A DNA stretch of 64,000 bases from Brevipalpus yothersi (lineage: Eukaryota > Arthropoda > Arachnida > Trombidiformes > Tenuipalpidae): NCBI GenBank assembly GCA_003956705.1, contig QZCP01000168.1:250775-314774 (forward strand). The letters are read 5' to 3'. The notes below the pieces were generated by a model. That model was given only the letters and a program-made list of their open reading frames with translations. It did no database searches and was not told the origin of the DNA. Shown here piece after piece: positions 10,916 through 24,290 of this stretch (the stretch's first letter is position 1; each line of letters opens with the position of its first letter). The translations under genes and the position numbers were made by a program.

Positions 10916-12147
10916 ATTGATTATAAACTCATCAAAATCCACTGATTGATATAAGAGAAGAAGATGATGGAGAGTTGAGAGTTGAGAGAAAGAAAATGAA
11001 GAAGGAAGAAAAAAAAAGCCAAATGATCTCACTTCTCAACTCTCGAACAGAAACTGATAAGATTCGAAGCTAAACTTTGCCTTTCAATCTCTCAGTCTCT
11101 GTCTCTCAAGTAGATTGCTTTTTTGAGTGATGACATCAACCCGAGAAGGACACAAAACTAGGTGATAATTGATCCGATGATTTCTTTTTCACTTTCTCTC
11201 TCTCACTAAAACACTCATCTATCCTCAAACTGCGACTTGATCCAGGGCCGATTAGCCATTGTCAAGGCATCTCAGCGCAAACTGGGTACTCAAAAAATTT
11301 AATCTTTCTCTCTCTCTCTCTCGATCATCGATTATCAACTTGACCAATGATTGATGAGCTTTTGTCTCACTTTAAACTATTCTGTCATTCTACTAGAGAG
11401 AAAGAGTATCATCATTTTCGGATGATTAAGACGATTAAATGGCCTTTGTGGCTCAATAATCCCTACAATTAACAGTGTATGGTAACAATGTTTGCGCCTT
11501 TTTTATTATCAGTAACAAGGATGACTCCAAAATTTTTATCATGCCTGTTGTCTTAATTTGAAGAATGAAAACACATGAGAAATCAACGATATTATCTAGA
11601 TAATTTGTTTCCCCAGCTTATGCAATGGTGTGTCATTTCCTGAATCTGGTACACGTACATGAGTATGTGCTGGATGAATGAAAAATGAATCATTTTCCCA
11701 GTAAATGCGTTTGAAGGGCAATCTGATTGCACACATATCGGAGTTATGTGTTTTGAGAAGCTCAAATCAAGGATTTGTGGATGAAGTTTTGCATTATTGA
11801 AGGGAAACAGCTCAGAAAGTTGAAATTGCTCTATTCTCTGAAATTTTTTAGCAAACTTTGTAAAATTAGTAAAATTATTTCATCATCTGCTAAACTTAGC
11901 GGAACTGATTTTAGATGGAGCCATGTTTGCGATTCTCGAAAAAAAGTTCTGTTTTTGCCAACTTTTTTTCGAACCGAAACGAAATAAAATTTTTCTCGAT
12001 TGTTTTCGCTTTTTTTGGACGAAAAAAACAATGCTCATCATTTGCATTTAACCTTGATGTGTGAGTGTGTGTTGATCATCAATTTGGGCCCGGAATGATA
12101 ATCAGTCAGTAAAATGGGAAGAGAAAAGTTCATCTCGAATTTTTTCT

Positions 12148-12152
<5 letters not shown>

Positions 12153-12182
<30 letters not shown>
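12153..12182. repeat. (CT)n microsatellite
   Basis: Pure CT repeat of about 30 nt. Confidence 0.9.
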
Positions 12183-12185
<3 letters not shown>

Positions 12186-13734
12186 GTTACTCCTTGCTGT
12201 TTTCTTATACATCACTGATCTTGATGGTGGTCATCGAGATGATAATCAAAATAGGAGGAGAAGGTGGAGAGAAGGATAGTTTAGTGGTAAAAGGATCACC
12301 TTGGTTTGTGGCTATGATGATGATTTAAGCCTCTCTCTCTCATCGAATTTTGTTGCATCCTAATCGGTAGAATTTTCTCGTCCATCTAATCCAAGGTGAT
12401 ACTAATGAGAAAAATAAACTGGCAACATAGTATTTATCCATGAGCTTCAATCATGTTTTTTAGGGAAGATCGCCAACAATAGGCGTTGAGAAGAGAGCAA
12501 AACTTTCTCAAATTCTGGGAACATTGTTGTTTTGATGATTAATGGACGATAAAATCAAGCCATGATAGCGAAAATTTTCATTTCCTCTCTCTCCCTCTCT
12601 TCAGGAATCATGATCAAAAAAAATATTTGAGACACATACACAAAATATATACAGTTTTATCATACTGTAAGGCTGATGCAAATGATCAATTAAAAGTGAT
12701 CACTATATCTGATCAATCAACACGCAATCATTTCGATTTTCCCCAACCGATGGTCAATTGAAGAGATGTTTTCCCTTAATTTCAAGCCACTTTTGCATTC
12801 AGCTCAGCTAGTTGGAAATAAATAAAATTCTACCTCTTTCACTCTCAATTGCATGCCAATGTATTCGTAAATCAAGTGATGAAAACTTATCAAGGTCTGT
12901 TCATCGTTCTGAATCTTTAAGCCAAAAAGTTAGCTTACTGTCGATAATATTAATACTTTGTACCGGATCAATTTAATCAAGTAACCTCTCTCTTATTTGA
13001 CACTGATCAAAGGCCTCGATGAGGTTCTTCCTTTTCTTCCGCTCTTGAATTCCACCCATTTTTTTTCTTTGATGACAATAATTTCGCCATTCCCATAAGA
13101 AAGTACATTTACCTTAATTGCAACCGTTCACAGGATGCCTTGTTGGACACTTATATGTATGTATTTTTGGGAAAGTTATCACGGAAAACAGATTTCTCAT
13201 GAATTACAATTCCCTAGAATACTTCGAATGGGTATAGTTGAAAATGGGGCAAAAGTTTTCCCAATCGCCTTTTTCAACTATCATTCTGATAAGCCATCAG
13301 AATCGTTTTGGAACAAAAAATGATACTGAATTGCAATTCAAATATCTACGAAAGATATTATTGACAAATATTTATCATTTCCGATAGATTTTGAAATATT
13401 TTATCACTCGACGTCATCATGAGACATTTATCAAAACCGTTCATACCATTTTTGACTCTACAACATCTGTATGTGTGTCAACTGAACTGGATGCTCATGT
13501 TTTGTCGAAAGCTTATCAAAATCTTTTGATCATGATTCATGTCCATAAATATTTTATTCATTTCCTTTCGCGTAGCACAATTCTTCTTCTTCTTTTCGTT
13601 TCTCTATCTCTCCATTTTATTCAAGTAAACATAAACATTGAATATATAATTCATATTTCTTTCACAAGTAGCAATTTTTTTTGATTTATATAGTTTTCCC
13701 GTCAACCCTTTAAGCTCCAATTGATAAGTCATTT

Positions 13735-13750
13735 ATACATGTACATGTAT
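13735..13750. repeat. Palindrome ATACATGTACATGTAT, copy 1
   Basis: Perfect 16-bp palindrome. An identical copy is at 16959-16974. Confidence 0.85.
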
Positions 13751-13935
13751 GAATGGAATACTTTTCCCTCCTTTATAATCGAATGAAAGTGTTTGATTGT
13801 CATTCAATAAGCCTTTGGGTGATGAATTGAGATGGCTAATTTTCTTCACCTGGGAAGATCAACTATCCTCAAAGCCAATGTCCCTCCTTCTGTAAAAACA
13901 GTAGTCATAAATGAGTTTAGTAAGGTGTTTGATGG

Positions 13936-14029
13936 AGAGAGAGAGAGAGAGAGAGAGAGAAAGAAAGAAAGAAAGAGAGAAAGATCCAGGAAGGATGAGA
14001 GAGAGAGAGAAAGAGAGAGACAGAGAGAG
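13936..14029. repeat. Interrupted (GA)n/(GAAA)n tract
   Basis: Purine-only or nearly purine-only stretch of GA and GAAA units. It produces Arg/Glu or Leu/Ser open frames on the two strands that should not be read as genes. Confidence 0.85.
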
Positions 14030-14924
14030 AATCGAGATGAGGATGAAGGAGACGCATCTTTTATGTCAATGATTCTATCAGCATGATTGGGCTTGATCGG
14101 GAAAAAGAATTTTAAGGCCACTTTTTCTACCTCGAGCGTAAATATCTAAGGTCATCCCACCTCAGTTGGTTCCGTTCCGCTCCCAAACTTTCGTCCTACA
14201 GTCGATGAAATTGAAACGGAATATTAACACATTTCAAATCAAACGGTGGCCATGCTGATCCTCTTTCTTACACATATATATATATCTTTTCTCTATCTTT
14301 TTTACCATTCATTTGATTTTTTTGTTTTCCCGAGATTATTTGTTTTTTGTTCACTTGTATCGTTCTTGCCTCAAATTTTGAGAACATCGAGCGAAGTCAA
14401 GATCTCATTCTATCATAAGAAAGCTATTCATGTATTCAGACAGGATATATCAATCCTTTTTATTTCTCTTCCATCCGATATAGCATGTACGTGGTACATG
14501 CTGTACTACTATTGCTGCCGATACTTAAATACTAAATACATGGATGTTTCATTACAGTCCATCACAAATCAGGCCAATGGATATAGTAAAATTTTCATTC
14601 TTATCCGAATCCGATCATAATCAAATCTAAATATTTGACATTGATAATTAGAAACCAAGAATCTGATGTTGAGAAGCTGTTGATGGCTAAAGTCTATCTT
14701 TATCTCCTCTCACCACTATTGGGCAGATTTATCCTGGATTGGCGTTGTCCACGATATTTGGCTGCAATGTTGGGATAAAAATTTTTTCACTACTATTTTA
14801 CTCTATCCACACAAGTATCGGTAGTAGTAGCTAGTAGTAGCTGGCTGATCAATTCCTTGAAAAATAAAATTTTGCCTTAAGACTCTTATCTACGATCATG
14901 GCTAGATAGGTTGGCCAAACTTTC

Positions 14925-14927
<3 letters not shown>

Positions 14928-14989
<62 letters not shown>
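14928..14989. repeat. (GA)n microsatellite, 62 nt
   Basis: Uninterrupted GA dinucleotide repeat. Confidence 0.95.
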
Positions 14990-14992
<3 letters not shown>

Positions 14993-16958
14993 ATTCTTGC
15001 AATGATCACTAATGATCAGCATCTGGAGTTAGTGGAAAGATAATAATCCAAAAGCTTTCGGCCAACATGATATCACGTTGGTCATAGCGTAAAATGTTGT
15101 TTCAAAGTAGTATATAAACATGGAGCACGTTCTTGTGTTCATGAGGCAAGTGTGATTATTTCGAGGTATTTGATCAAATTTTCTTGTACTAAACATCTGG
15201 AAGATATTGCTAATCGAGCCACATAGGGTTAAGTTAATTTATGATCAAGATATGGTCAACTCATTGCCCTCTCTAGATAGATAGGTCATTCGGAATGCTG
15301 TATTGCACGACAGATAATTAAATAACCCATTTGCAGATGCTAAAAGATTTTTGTTTGATAAACTTTCCAGACATTGCATATGGTATGGGTATTTCGAATC
15401 AATGGATGATGATGATCATCATCATAAGTCATCTTAAATGAGCAAAAAAAGTGAGTGACTAGGACCATAAATCATCTGTCTTGAATATTAGACAGTATCA
15501 TTCGTGATCAATTTCAAATGACTATGAGCAAGAGAGAAAGAAAGAGAGAGAGAGAGAAACTGTGTGGGTGGAAAATGTGGTTTCACCATTTTTTCAATAT
15601 TTTTATGACTTTGAATCTTTTCTTATGTATACCAAACACACATCCAAACACTTTCCAATGTTTATATGTGTAGGATGTCCTCGAAGGTGGAATGATTTGA
15701 TGTTTGTTGAATTCTAGAATCACAAATGCTACTTCCTTAGATGATTTTTATTCAGGGAATCGAGTCATCCGAGTCATGATTAATGGATTTTCTTTTCGCA
15801 ATCTTTCAATTTTCTAGGTTTTTTTCACTCAACCTCTTCTCTTTCACTATACTTTTTCAGATTGTTTGAGGCCAAAAAAGCATAAAATATGGCGATAAAA
15901 AATCAATTACTTTCTTTCTCTCTCCATTTCAAGTGAAGATGTTTTCAATTTTTCCCTCTCCAACTTCATACCCTATCTTCTTGTGCCCACAGATGATTCT
16001 CTTTTCAACAAACTAATTGAAGAGGCAATATAAGAGGTTATATACCGATACCGATACATACCACAAGCCATATACCGCCAAAATGGCCACCACTCTCATT
16101 CCAGATTGTAAACTGTGATTATCATTAAGTTCTCAAAGCTGTATACAGAGATATTTTTTTGCCAAAGTTCTTCTTACGAACCACTTTGAGACCAAAGATA
16201 TTGATTGCGAAACGTTTTTCTGAGCCTTATTTTTTCAGTCTTGTTCTTCTTCTCCTAGAAGCCAGATGCTAGTAACCTGCTTCAATTAATTAACTTTAAG
16301 CATTGGCTGAAAGTAAAGTAGCCCTTAGTAACAACTTTTGCCATCATGATGTTTTTTTGGTGAGAGATGCTATCAGGACCCTAGAGTCTAGTGACCAACC
16401 CATAGGTACTCAAAAATAATCCGATTTCAAGTTTACCCGAAAAAAAGCCAAAGAGGCATATTTTATTCCTTTTCGACTCTTCATTAGAGCATTCTACTTG
16501 ACTCTAGCTTGGTGGTCTTGGTTGGTCACGTTCACATTTGGTCTCATGAATATTCATTTTCCATGGTCTTGTCAAGATTACACATTGACCATTGAACGAA
16601 AAATCTTCACATTTCTTGCCATTCACCATCATTTTTCTTAGCCTAAGCTGAATTCCTTCCAACTCATTCCTCAGATCATGCAAGCTGAACTTGTTGAAAG
16701 TTGAGATAATATTTCATGAAACTTTACCACTACTACTATCGCTGCTGTTGAAACTTCAGATACCATCGAAATATATATGCTTTGATATCAAATTCTGGTC
16801 AAAAGTTTGAAACTTATCATTCGAAATAGAAGATAGTAGTGGATACGAATCGATCCTTTAATTTGATAATTGTATCTGATTGGAATGATTTCCATCATGC
16901 TCATCACTCACGACTCTCATATCCAGCTAACCAGTGTTTGTACCTCATATCTACTGTA

Positions 16959-16974
16959 ATACATGTACATGTAT
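16959..16974. repeat. Palindrome ATACATGTACATGTAT, copy 2
   Basis: Perfect 16-bp palindrome identical to the one at 13735-13750. A close relative (TGTACATGTACATGT) lies near 27576-27590. Confidence 0.85.
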
Positions 16975-19400
16975 GTAAGAAAAATTCATTTCCAATTGTG
17001 ATAAACTGATAAACCGAATCCCTTCTGAAATCTGATCATTTGCATCGAATTCAATTTGTGTGGCTCATCTACCGGATCATTTGCATGGTTTATCATGATA
17101 ATTTCAATTCATAAATCTTTTCGAAAGAGCACGCTTTGAACCGAAAGAAGAGATAATATGAACATGAGCTCTTCACGCGATCGAAAATGAATGAAAATAT
17201 ATTTAAAATTAGCCGTAACGAGCTCAATGAATACCGCTTCATCAATAATTTATCAATTGAGAGAAAAAATGAGGAATAAAAAGAACAAAATTAACCAGGT
17301 CGAATGTATCATCATGAAAAGCTGTCCACTCAATCAAATTTGATTTCTCAAGAATCAAGTCAACTGATGGATACATCTCATCTCATCTAATCATGGAAAT
17401 ACTCAAATTTTCCATTCATTCATCTTGTCCACTGTTAGCCTGCTTTTGACCAGGAGCCTCTCTCTTTATCTATCTCACCTCGAACGCTGACCATTGAAAA
17501 GTGGAAAGAAAAGATTGGTGTAAGCTTTTGGTGAGGCTCATAAGAATTGGACATTATCATCTAGCATCAAGTGATCATCATCACCTCCAACTATTGCCAC
17601 TACTTTTACATGGAATAACAATCGTTTCCTCGTCCATCGATCATCATCATAGTCTCTAAAGATAACGGCAATCTGATGAAGCTTGATGCTCATGGAATAC
17701 AGGCGAACAATAAATTCCAAGAATGTAGCTCAAGTTATAGCTTCATGAATGGGTGCCAAAAAGGTTCCACACAAGCACCTACATGTACATCTTTGATAAT
17801 GAGTAAGAAAAAATAATCAACACGAATCATGTTAACCATTGATTGTGAAAGAGTGGCTGAATAGTTAGCTGTTATGTGTGTCTACTTTCAGATCTTTTTC
17901 TCTCTCTTTGGAATCAGGAAAAGGTAATGATAATGGCAAGAGAAGCTTTGATATCGAATGAAGAAGAAAAAAATGAATGTTGTGATCACGAAGTGTGAAA
18001 TGGAGAGCTTCATTGAACATGATTTTTTCTTCAATCCAAAATTCTAATCGATTACATTGAGAAATTCTTTCTCCCAACTAATTAACATCCAAAATTAGCA
18101 CTTTTGGAATGCAAATTATCACAACATCCAATGGCATGTCGAATTTGTATGCGACTTTAAAATTAACTTATCACATACATGTATATAACGAAAGAGCGAA
18201 TTTTTTCCATCCCGATTTACTATTCAATTTTCACAATGAAAATATGAATTTTTTTCGGTAATATTACTGAACCAAACCCATTTTCCAGTATTCATATTGT
18301 TCCCACATTGATGGATTGCAGCAAAAAGCAGAAAAAAATGAATCTCAATGCTATGAGTTGAGAAAATCAAAGAATAATGAGATAATTTTTTTTCTCCCAC
18401 AATCCAACTAACAGAGAAAGTCAGCGTAAAACACTTGCTTCAAAACTTGGACAATAGAAAATCCATGGACATTTTTCTAATTAAAAAGGGAAAATTTGCC
18501 TTTTTTTGGTATTCTTCATCATCAAAAAAGATGGAGATAACAATATGAGTTGATGATTGAAGTGATGAATTCTTTGGATTCCAGCCAGACGTCTTTTTCC
18601 AATTCCTTTCTTTGACCATTGTAAACACGCGGGGGATGTTATCCAGTTATACCAGCGCTACTAATCAATTCCTCTGAGAGTATTCTTCTTCATGAATATA
18701 ACTCAGATTATCAAGGTAGCAGATCTAAATTCAGCTGATGCTTGGAGAATGCTGCTTCATCATCATGAGAGAAGATGTGAATTCGAAATTTTACTCTACT
18801 CATTCTTATAACCCGATAATCTTGGAATTCATTTATGTTATTCTCAGACAAAATGGCTTATGTCAGGATCAATGGCTTTGATACTCATCATTGAGCAAGT
18901 GATCATTCCTCGGGAAATGAAAGGCATGAAAGAATGTTAGGCCACAAAATCAAAGCTTTGTCAGATTAATGACTGCCGGTTTGTCTTGAGACAATCGAGA
19001 CCTTTGAGGATTATAACACTTTTCAATTGGAGGATTAGTTATGAAGACATCAGGTGAAGGGAAAGAATGGTGGAGTGGATGAGGGAGAGAGAGATAGAAA
19101 AAGAGAGAAAATAAGCGTGAAGAGTGATTGTGAAGTGTTGAGAATGGAAATACTAAACACTATACAAAGTGAAAGTTAATTAAGATTAAACGGTAACTAA
19201 AGTGTTGAGAGTAAAGTGCATACAGTGTGTGTGTGTGTGTCTGTATGTGTTCAGATTGGAGGGAATCCATTGAAGAAGTGGCAGTTGTAAAGGAACTCCA
19301 GAAGTGCTCGAAATGTGACTCGTGCTGGATTTTGATTTGAAAAACAGGACCAAGAAGAGCGCGATACTCATCAACATACAAAAGCTCATTCATTAGTTTT

Positions 19401-19419
19401 CTCTCTCTCTCTCTCTCTT

Positions 19420-19478
<59 letters not shown>
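19401..19478. repeat. (CT)n microsatellite, about 78 nt
   Basis: CT repeat with two short TTT/CTTT interruptions. A consensus GTAAGT donor follows at about 19805, and a B-box-like GTTCGATTCC lies at 19607-19616. Confidence 0.9.
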
Positions 19479-19481
<3 letters not shown>

Positions 19482-21756
19482 TATCTCTCTTGTGTTGAGG
19501 AACTTGAGCCACCACGTGAATGAAGCTCCTAAATCGGATCGACATCGACCTGAGTTGCCTAACCTCAATACTGTCAGTGAACTGCGAGAGAGAGAGAGAG
19601 AGACAAGTTCGATTCCTGCTGATACTAACATGATGCCTTCGTTCTGTCTCTCTCTCTTATATCTTCTCTCATGATTTCTTTCTCTCTTTCCTCTCTCTCT
19701 CTCTCTCTCACTCGATGATTTCATGTCGTTTCTCTCCCGATTTCGTATCGAAATTTTCTCTCTTCACGCAACTGGCTGGAAGAACCGCTAACTTAGAACC
19801 GAAGTAAGTTATGAGAGATCGTTTCTTGATCGTTTTCCCTGTATGCTCCAGTTTGATTTTTGTAAAAGTTTGAAAAATTTCTTCTTTCTTATATACATGT
19901 ATATCTCTTTTCTCTGCAATCTCATCATGTGTACCTTGTATTGAATGAACAATTTAAAGTGTACAGAATGGCTAGAATCATGGTAAGATAATGGTAGCTT
20001 AACTCAAATTTTACAAGCTTATTCTATTGTTTTGATCTTGTTTTTCTGCTACTGCTTCTACTGCTACTACTAAATCGTCCTACAAGTGAGTGTCCACAAT
20101 CAGTAACGTCTGTTTCATGATCAACAATAGTTTCAACCATCGAATGTTTTATTTTTTTCTCTCTCTCTATCTCTTTCTCTTTCTGTGCCTACGAATTCAC
20201 GCACGAATATTTTCACTCTCTCTTTCTTCCTTTCTTTTTTGCTCATGATTTAGCCCACTACTTTCATACTATCATTTCAAATGATCAGATATACACACAA
20301 ACGCTCACTCACTTGTATTTTGTTAGTCAAATTTGAGCCACTTTTCGAATTAATTTTCTACTTTCCACAATTAGTTTCACTATCATATTTTCTTTGATAA
20401 ATTGATTTTCTATTTTATTCAACTTGTATGAGTAATCACTTCTAATATTTTCATTTTTATCTTAATTTTGGTTCATTTTTTCCATGCTAAATTGGTACAA
20501 AATTTGGATATTCTGAAAAAAATTGAATCAAATTTTCTCAATAACACGCTCAACATTCTAATTTAATCGACAAATTGTGCATGTGTGTGTGTGTGTGTTT
20601 GATTGTATTTGATTATTCCATTGAAAAAAATCAGTGAAAACAAAAACATTCAAGTGAAAAAAAGATGAAAGTCGTCTGTTCATTTTTTGATATATATTTG
20701 GATCGAAACAACACCATCAACAACGGCAACAATTGAACACCACTAAAAAAAGTGTACAAATTTTTTACATTCCATTCATCATCTTCTATCTTCATCACAT
20801 CTTCATCCATTCACAGTGTCGATTATTCATTCACAATCCGTTATTCGTGTTCGTTTTTTCTTCCAATAAGAGAGAGAGGCCAAAAAATCTGTTATCCAAC
20901 ATCTACCATATCAGCCACCGGTAACAACAATAACAACAACAACTACTATTACAACACTACTACAGCTACTAACTACTAACTACTATTATCATTCGATTTG
21001 TTTGTGTATGTGTATGTTTCTCACTTATACCACATTCCTTCAATTGACCATATTATCATCATCTTTTAACATACGGTAGCATTGAGGGTGAGAATGGAAA
21101 GTGATTCGAGTGTTTGATGTGAAAAAAAAAATTTATCGTTTTTGTATATCATATAATCTTCCACATTCATGTAACATCTCAATCTCTATTCTCTACTTGT
21201 TAATCTTTCAAAGTGGGCTTAAATGTTCATCTTCATACGAGCTTAGTGAATCACCATTATCCAGCATCATTCATCATTCAGCTCAAATCGACCAGTCAAT
21301 CGTCAATAATAATACCAATTTTCTTCTTCAACTATTTTTCCACCCAATATTATAGTGATTATCAGGATCATTTCGAAAAAAATTTGTGTCAATCCATTCT
21401 ATCAGTCTCTTCTTCATCGATTGTCTCAACTCTTCTCACAATTACCTCGTAAATTGAATACAATTCAGTGGATAGAGAGATAGAGACAAACTTCTACTTG
21501 ATATTGGTGTGTGTGTATAGATTGCTACTACTATTGATCCGGTACCAGCACCTTGAGTACCGTTATTTTTATTGTATTGTATCTGTTATCATTTTGCTTT
21601 ACACACACATTTGCTGCTGATCATCTTGTGTGTATGTGAGTTACTGTATTACCAAGTATTGGGAAGATAGAAATAAGACATAATATCAAGAATCAAGGGA
21701 TGCTGATGCTCAATTTTGGCTGATCTTTCCTGATTCTATTGTGGATATAAAAGAAA
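19479..21756. other. Possible 5' leader region without a gene
   Basis: Pyrimidine-rich and CAA/CTA-rich DNA with no long frame. The stretch from about 20640 to 21756 has the look of an unspliced 5' UTR (CAACAACAAC, TACTACTA runs) leading to the small exon candidate at 21757. Confidence 0.3.
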
Positions 21757-21775
21757 ATGAATACTCAATCACGAG
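21757..21775 (+). CDS. Candidate short first coding exon (MNTQSR)
   Basis: ATG followed by six codons and one extra base, then a GTAAGC donor at 21776. This is 19 nt, so the next exon would start in phase 1. The preceding kilobase resembles a 5' UTR. No downstream partner exon is recognisable in the window, so this is a hypothesis only. Confidence 0.25.
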
Positions 21776-23484
21776 GTAAGCTATGAAATGATTTATTCAT
21801 CATCATTACTTATATAAAAATTTCAAATCAACCTGGATCACTATTGTTAGCAGTAGTAGTTAGTAGTAGTAGTAGCCGTAGTAATACCAGAACATTCATC
21901 TTCTCAACTTTAAGTGAAAGAAAGACTTCTCAATGACAAAACTTTTCTCATAGAGAAAGAAGAAAACCCAATTTTATGAGCTTTTTTTTCGCTTATATTC
22001 ACTATCTATTTGCATTGCCCATCGATTTGATCATTGATTTAATGTTCTCATTCGATTGCCAACAGTGATTTGATAGCAAAAAGATGAGAAAAAAGAATGA
22101 ACTTGAAAAGACATCGAGTAATGCCCATTCAATGTCATTTGGTTGAGAAAAATTTTTCTCAACTAAAATACTATTGATAACTGTATCTAAGAGCGAAAAA
22201 AGTCAATCCCATTTCCTGCCAAATAAATAAAAGTATTATGTTCCAATCACATGTAATCCTCCACCATCATCACCATCATCATTATGATCGTATGGTGAAG
22301 ATGAATCAGAACGTGAAGCATATTCGAAATGATATTCGAAATGCATGAATGATAGTAAAGTGAGAGAAGAGGCAATTTCTGAGATCATCTGAGGTCTACC
22401 AGATCAAGGTAATCAGCTTTTATAATGTCTAGACACTCTTTTCTCACTATGATTTTGGGGTAATTTAATTTGATATAAACTGTCCAAAATGATTTGATCT
22501 CATGCAAATCATCTGAAAATGCCTCTCTCTTTAGCTTTCAATTAATAATGATGGTAGCGTCAACCTATACTTTGCACGATAGTGGGTTTGTAAGAAAGAA
22601 AAAAAATTGTAGGAGGTTTATACACACTCTTTTACATACTTCAAGTTCAAGTCGAAGAAAGAGAAAGAGAGAGAATTGTAATTATGACTATTGTTTCACT
22701 CGAATTATAATAATTTTTTTCCTATCTGCTGGAATAATTTTTATCTACCTCAGATTCCTCGATACAATGAACTCGATGAGAAGAGAGAGAGAAAAGGAAA
22801 AGGTAGAGAGAAAGAAGACATTCTGTTTCAAATCTTTCTTTCACCATGATAATCGGTTAAGTTTCATCAAATGATGATGAGGGTCAATGCGATTACTGGT
22901 TAAAAGTTGGGAAAAATGGAATCTAATCTCTAATCTCTTTGCCAGTATGATAACTATGCTCTCCGAGATGCTACCCTTTGATGGTCAAGCATACCATATA
23001 TTGGTGTCATGAAGTGATCCAGTTCACTGGAATACAGGATGAATAAAAATACTTGAATAAAAAAGTGATCTGATCTGAATGAATGATGAGAAAAAGTGAT
23101 AATTTATATATTTCAATCATCTCTTGAGCGTAAGCGTAGATCTCAAATTCCAATCAATCCCTGTCTAGAATATTGATAATTTAATCGTAAACATTCCTTT
23201 AAAGTGGAAAATATTCCCTTTTCAAAAATCAAAATTGAAAATCAAGTGAGAGTGAGTGATAGAGAGAGAGATGATCCGAAAAAACATTTCAAGCAATATT
23301 CCAACATATACATCATCGTAAAATCGACGAAGAAAATGTCCAAAATGAAGAATGAGATATAACCGTTATTAGCCTCTAGTATTAATCGTGAAAAGAAAAG
23401 TGTGTGTGTGTATATATTTTAAAAAAGTGAAAAATATTCTTCACACCAAATGTGGACCCAAAAAATGTCAGTGAAATCAGTTCA

Positions 23485-23502
23485 AGTACTGTATACAGTA
23501 CT
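23485..23502. repeat. 18-bp perfect palindrome
   Basis: AGTACTGTATACAGTACT equals its own reverse complement. No surrounding gene explains it. Confidence 0.8.
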
Positions 23503-24226
23503 AAAAGGCTTGCATGTATGTGTTAGTGTATGAGTGTTGATGACGATAGTAGCTGTCATTTATTTGTTTATTTACTTATATTTGCTTGCGGTTAATCTCC
23601 CTCTCACAGTCCATCTACTTTTTTTTCTTCATTTTCTTCAGGCCATTTCTGTATCACTTTAACCTGGTCGACTTTGCCGATAGACTTTAACAGTCACAGC
23701 AGCAGCAGAATCAGCATAGAGAAGCAGAATGAAAAAAAATCGAGGCCAAGTCCTCGATAGGTATGCCTGTCCTCATGTGTGTGTGTGTGAGTGTATGTGT
23801 CCCATACAACCGATGATATATCACGAAAAATTTGGGCAAAAAACGTTGAATATTTTGTGGAATACTTTCTTCTTCTTTTCAATCGAACGCATATCATGAC
23901 ATTTTCAAATTACTTCGTTCTCATCAACTATCAAAAAGAGAGAGAAAGTATGCTCATCACGATGTGTATAAATGAAAGTGATTCATCAGTGAAACTGATC
24001 TTCTTGGTTTCAGAATTTTTCAGGTTCTAAGCGCGGGTTCGAAGAGTTTTACCAAGATGAGTTTGTGTAGCTGTTGGAAAAATATTGTAACAATAACAAA
24101 TAATTGATCAATACCACAATGTGTGCTGATTGATTAGCTTTATTTTTTTTCGTACGACTACGAATGCAATTGGTTCAAATTAGCATATCGATTATGTAAA
24201 TATTAAGGTAATGATGAGTGGGTCAG

Positions 24227-24290
24227 ATGGAGAGGAAGAAGAAGAAGGAGGAGGAGGAGAAGGAGGAGGAGGAGAGGAAAGGAAGGGAAT
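24227..24290. repeat. Purine-only GGA/GAA tract
   Basis: AGG/GAAG/GGAGGA units in one strand, a candidate for triplex (H-DNA) formation. Confidence 0.7.

Larger units (their letters stand above)
10916..19400. other. Gene-poor region, part 1
   Basis: No supported coding sequence. Contains (CT)n at 12153-12182, an interrupted GA tract at 13936-14029, a long (GA)n at 14928-14989 and two copies of a 16-bp palindrome (13735-13750, 16959-16974). Short open frames here are AT-driven or encode Arg-Glu/Leu-Ser repeats from the microsatellites. Confidence 0.5.
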
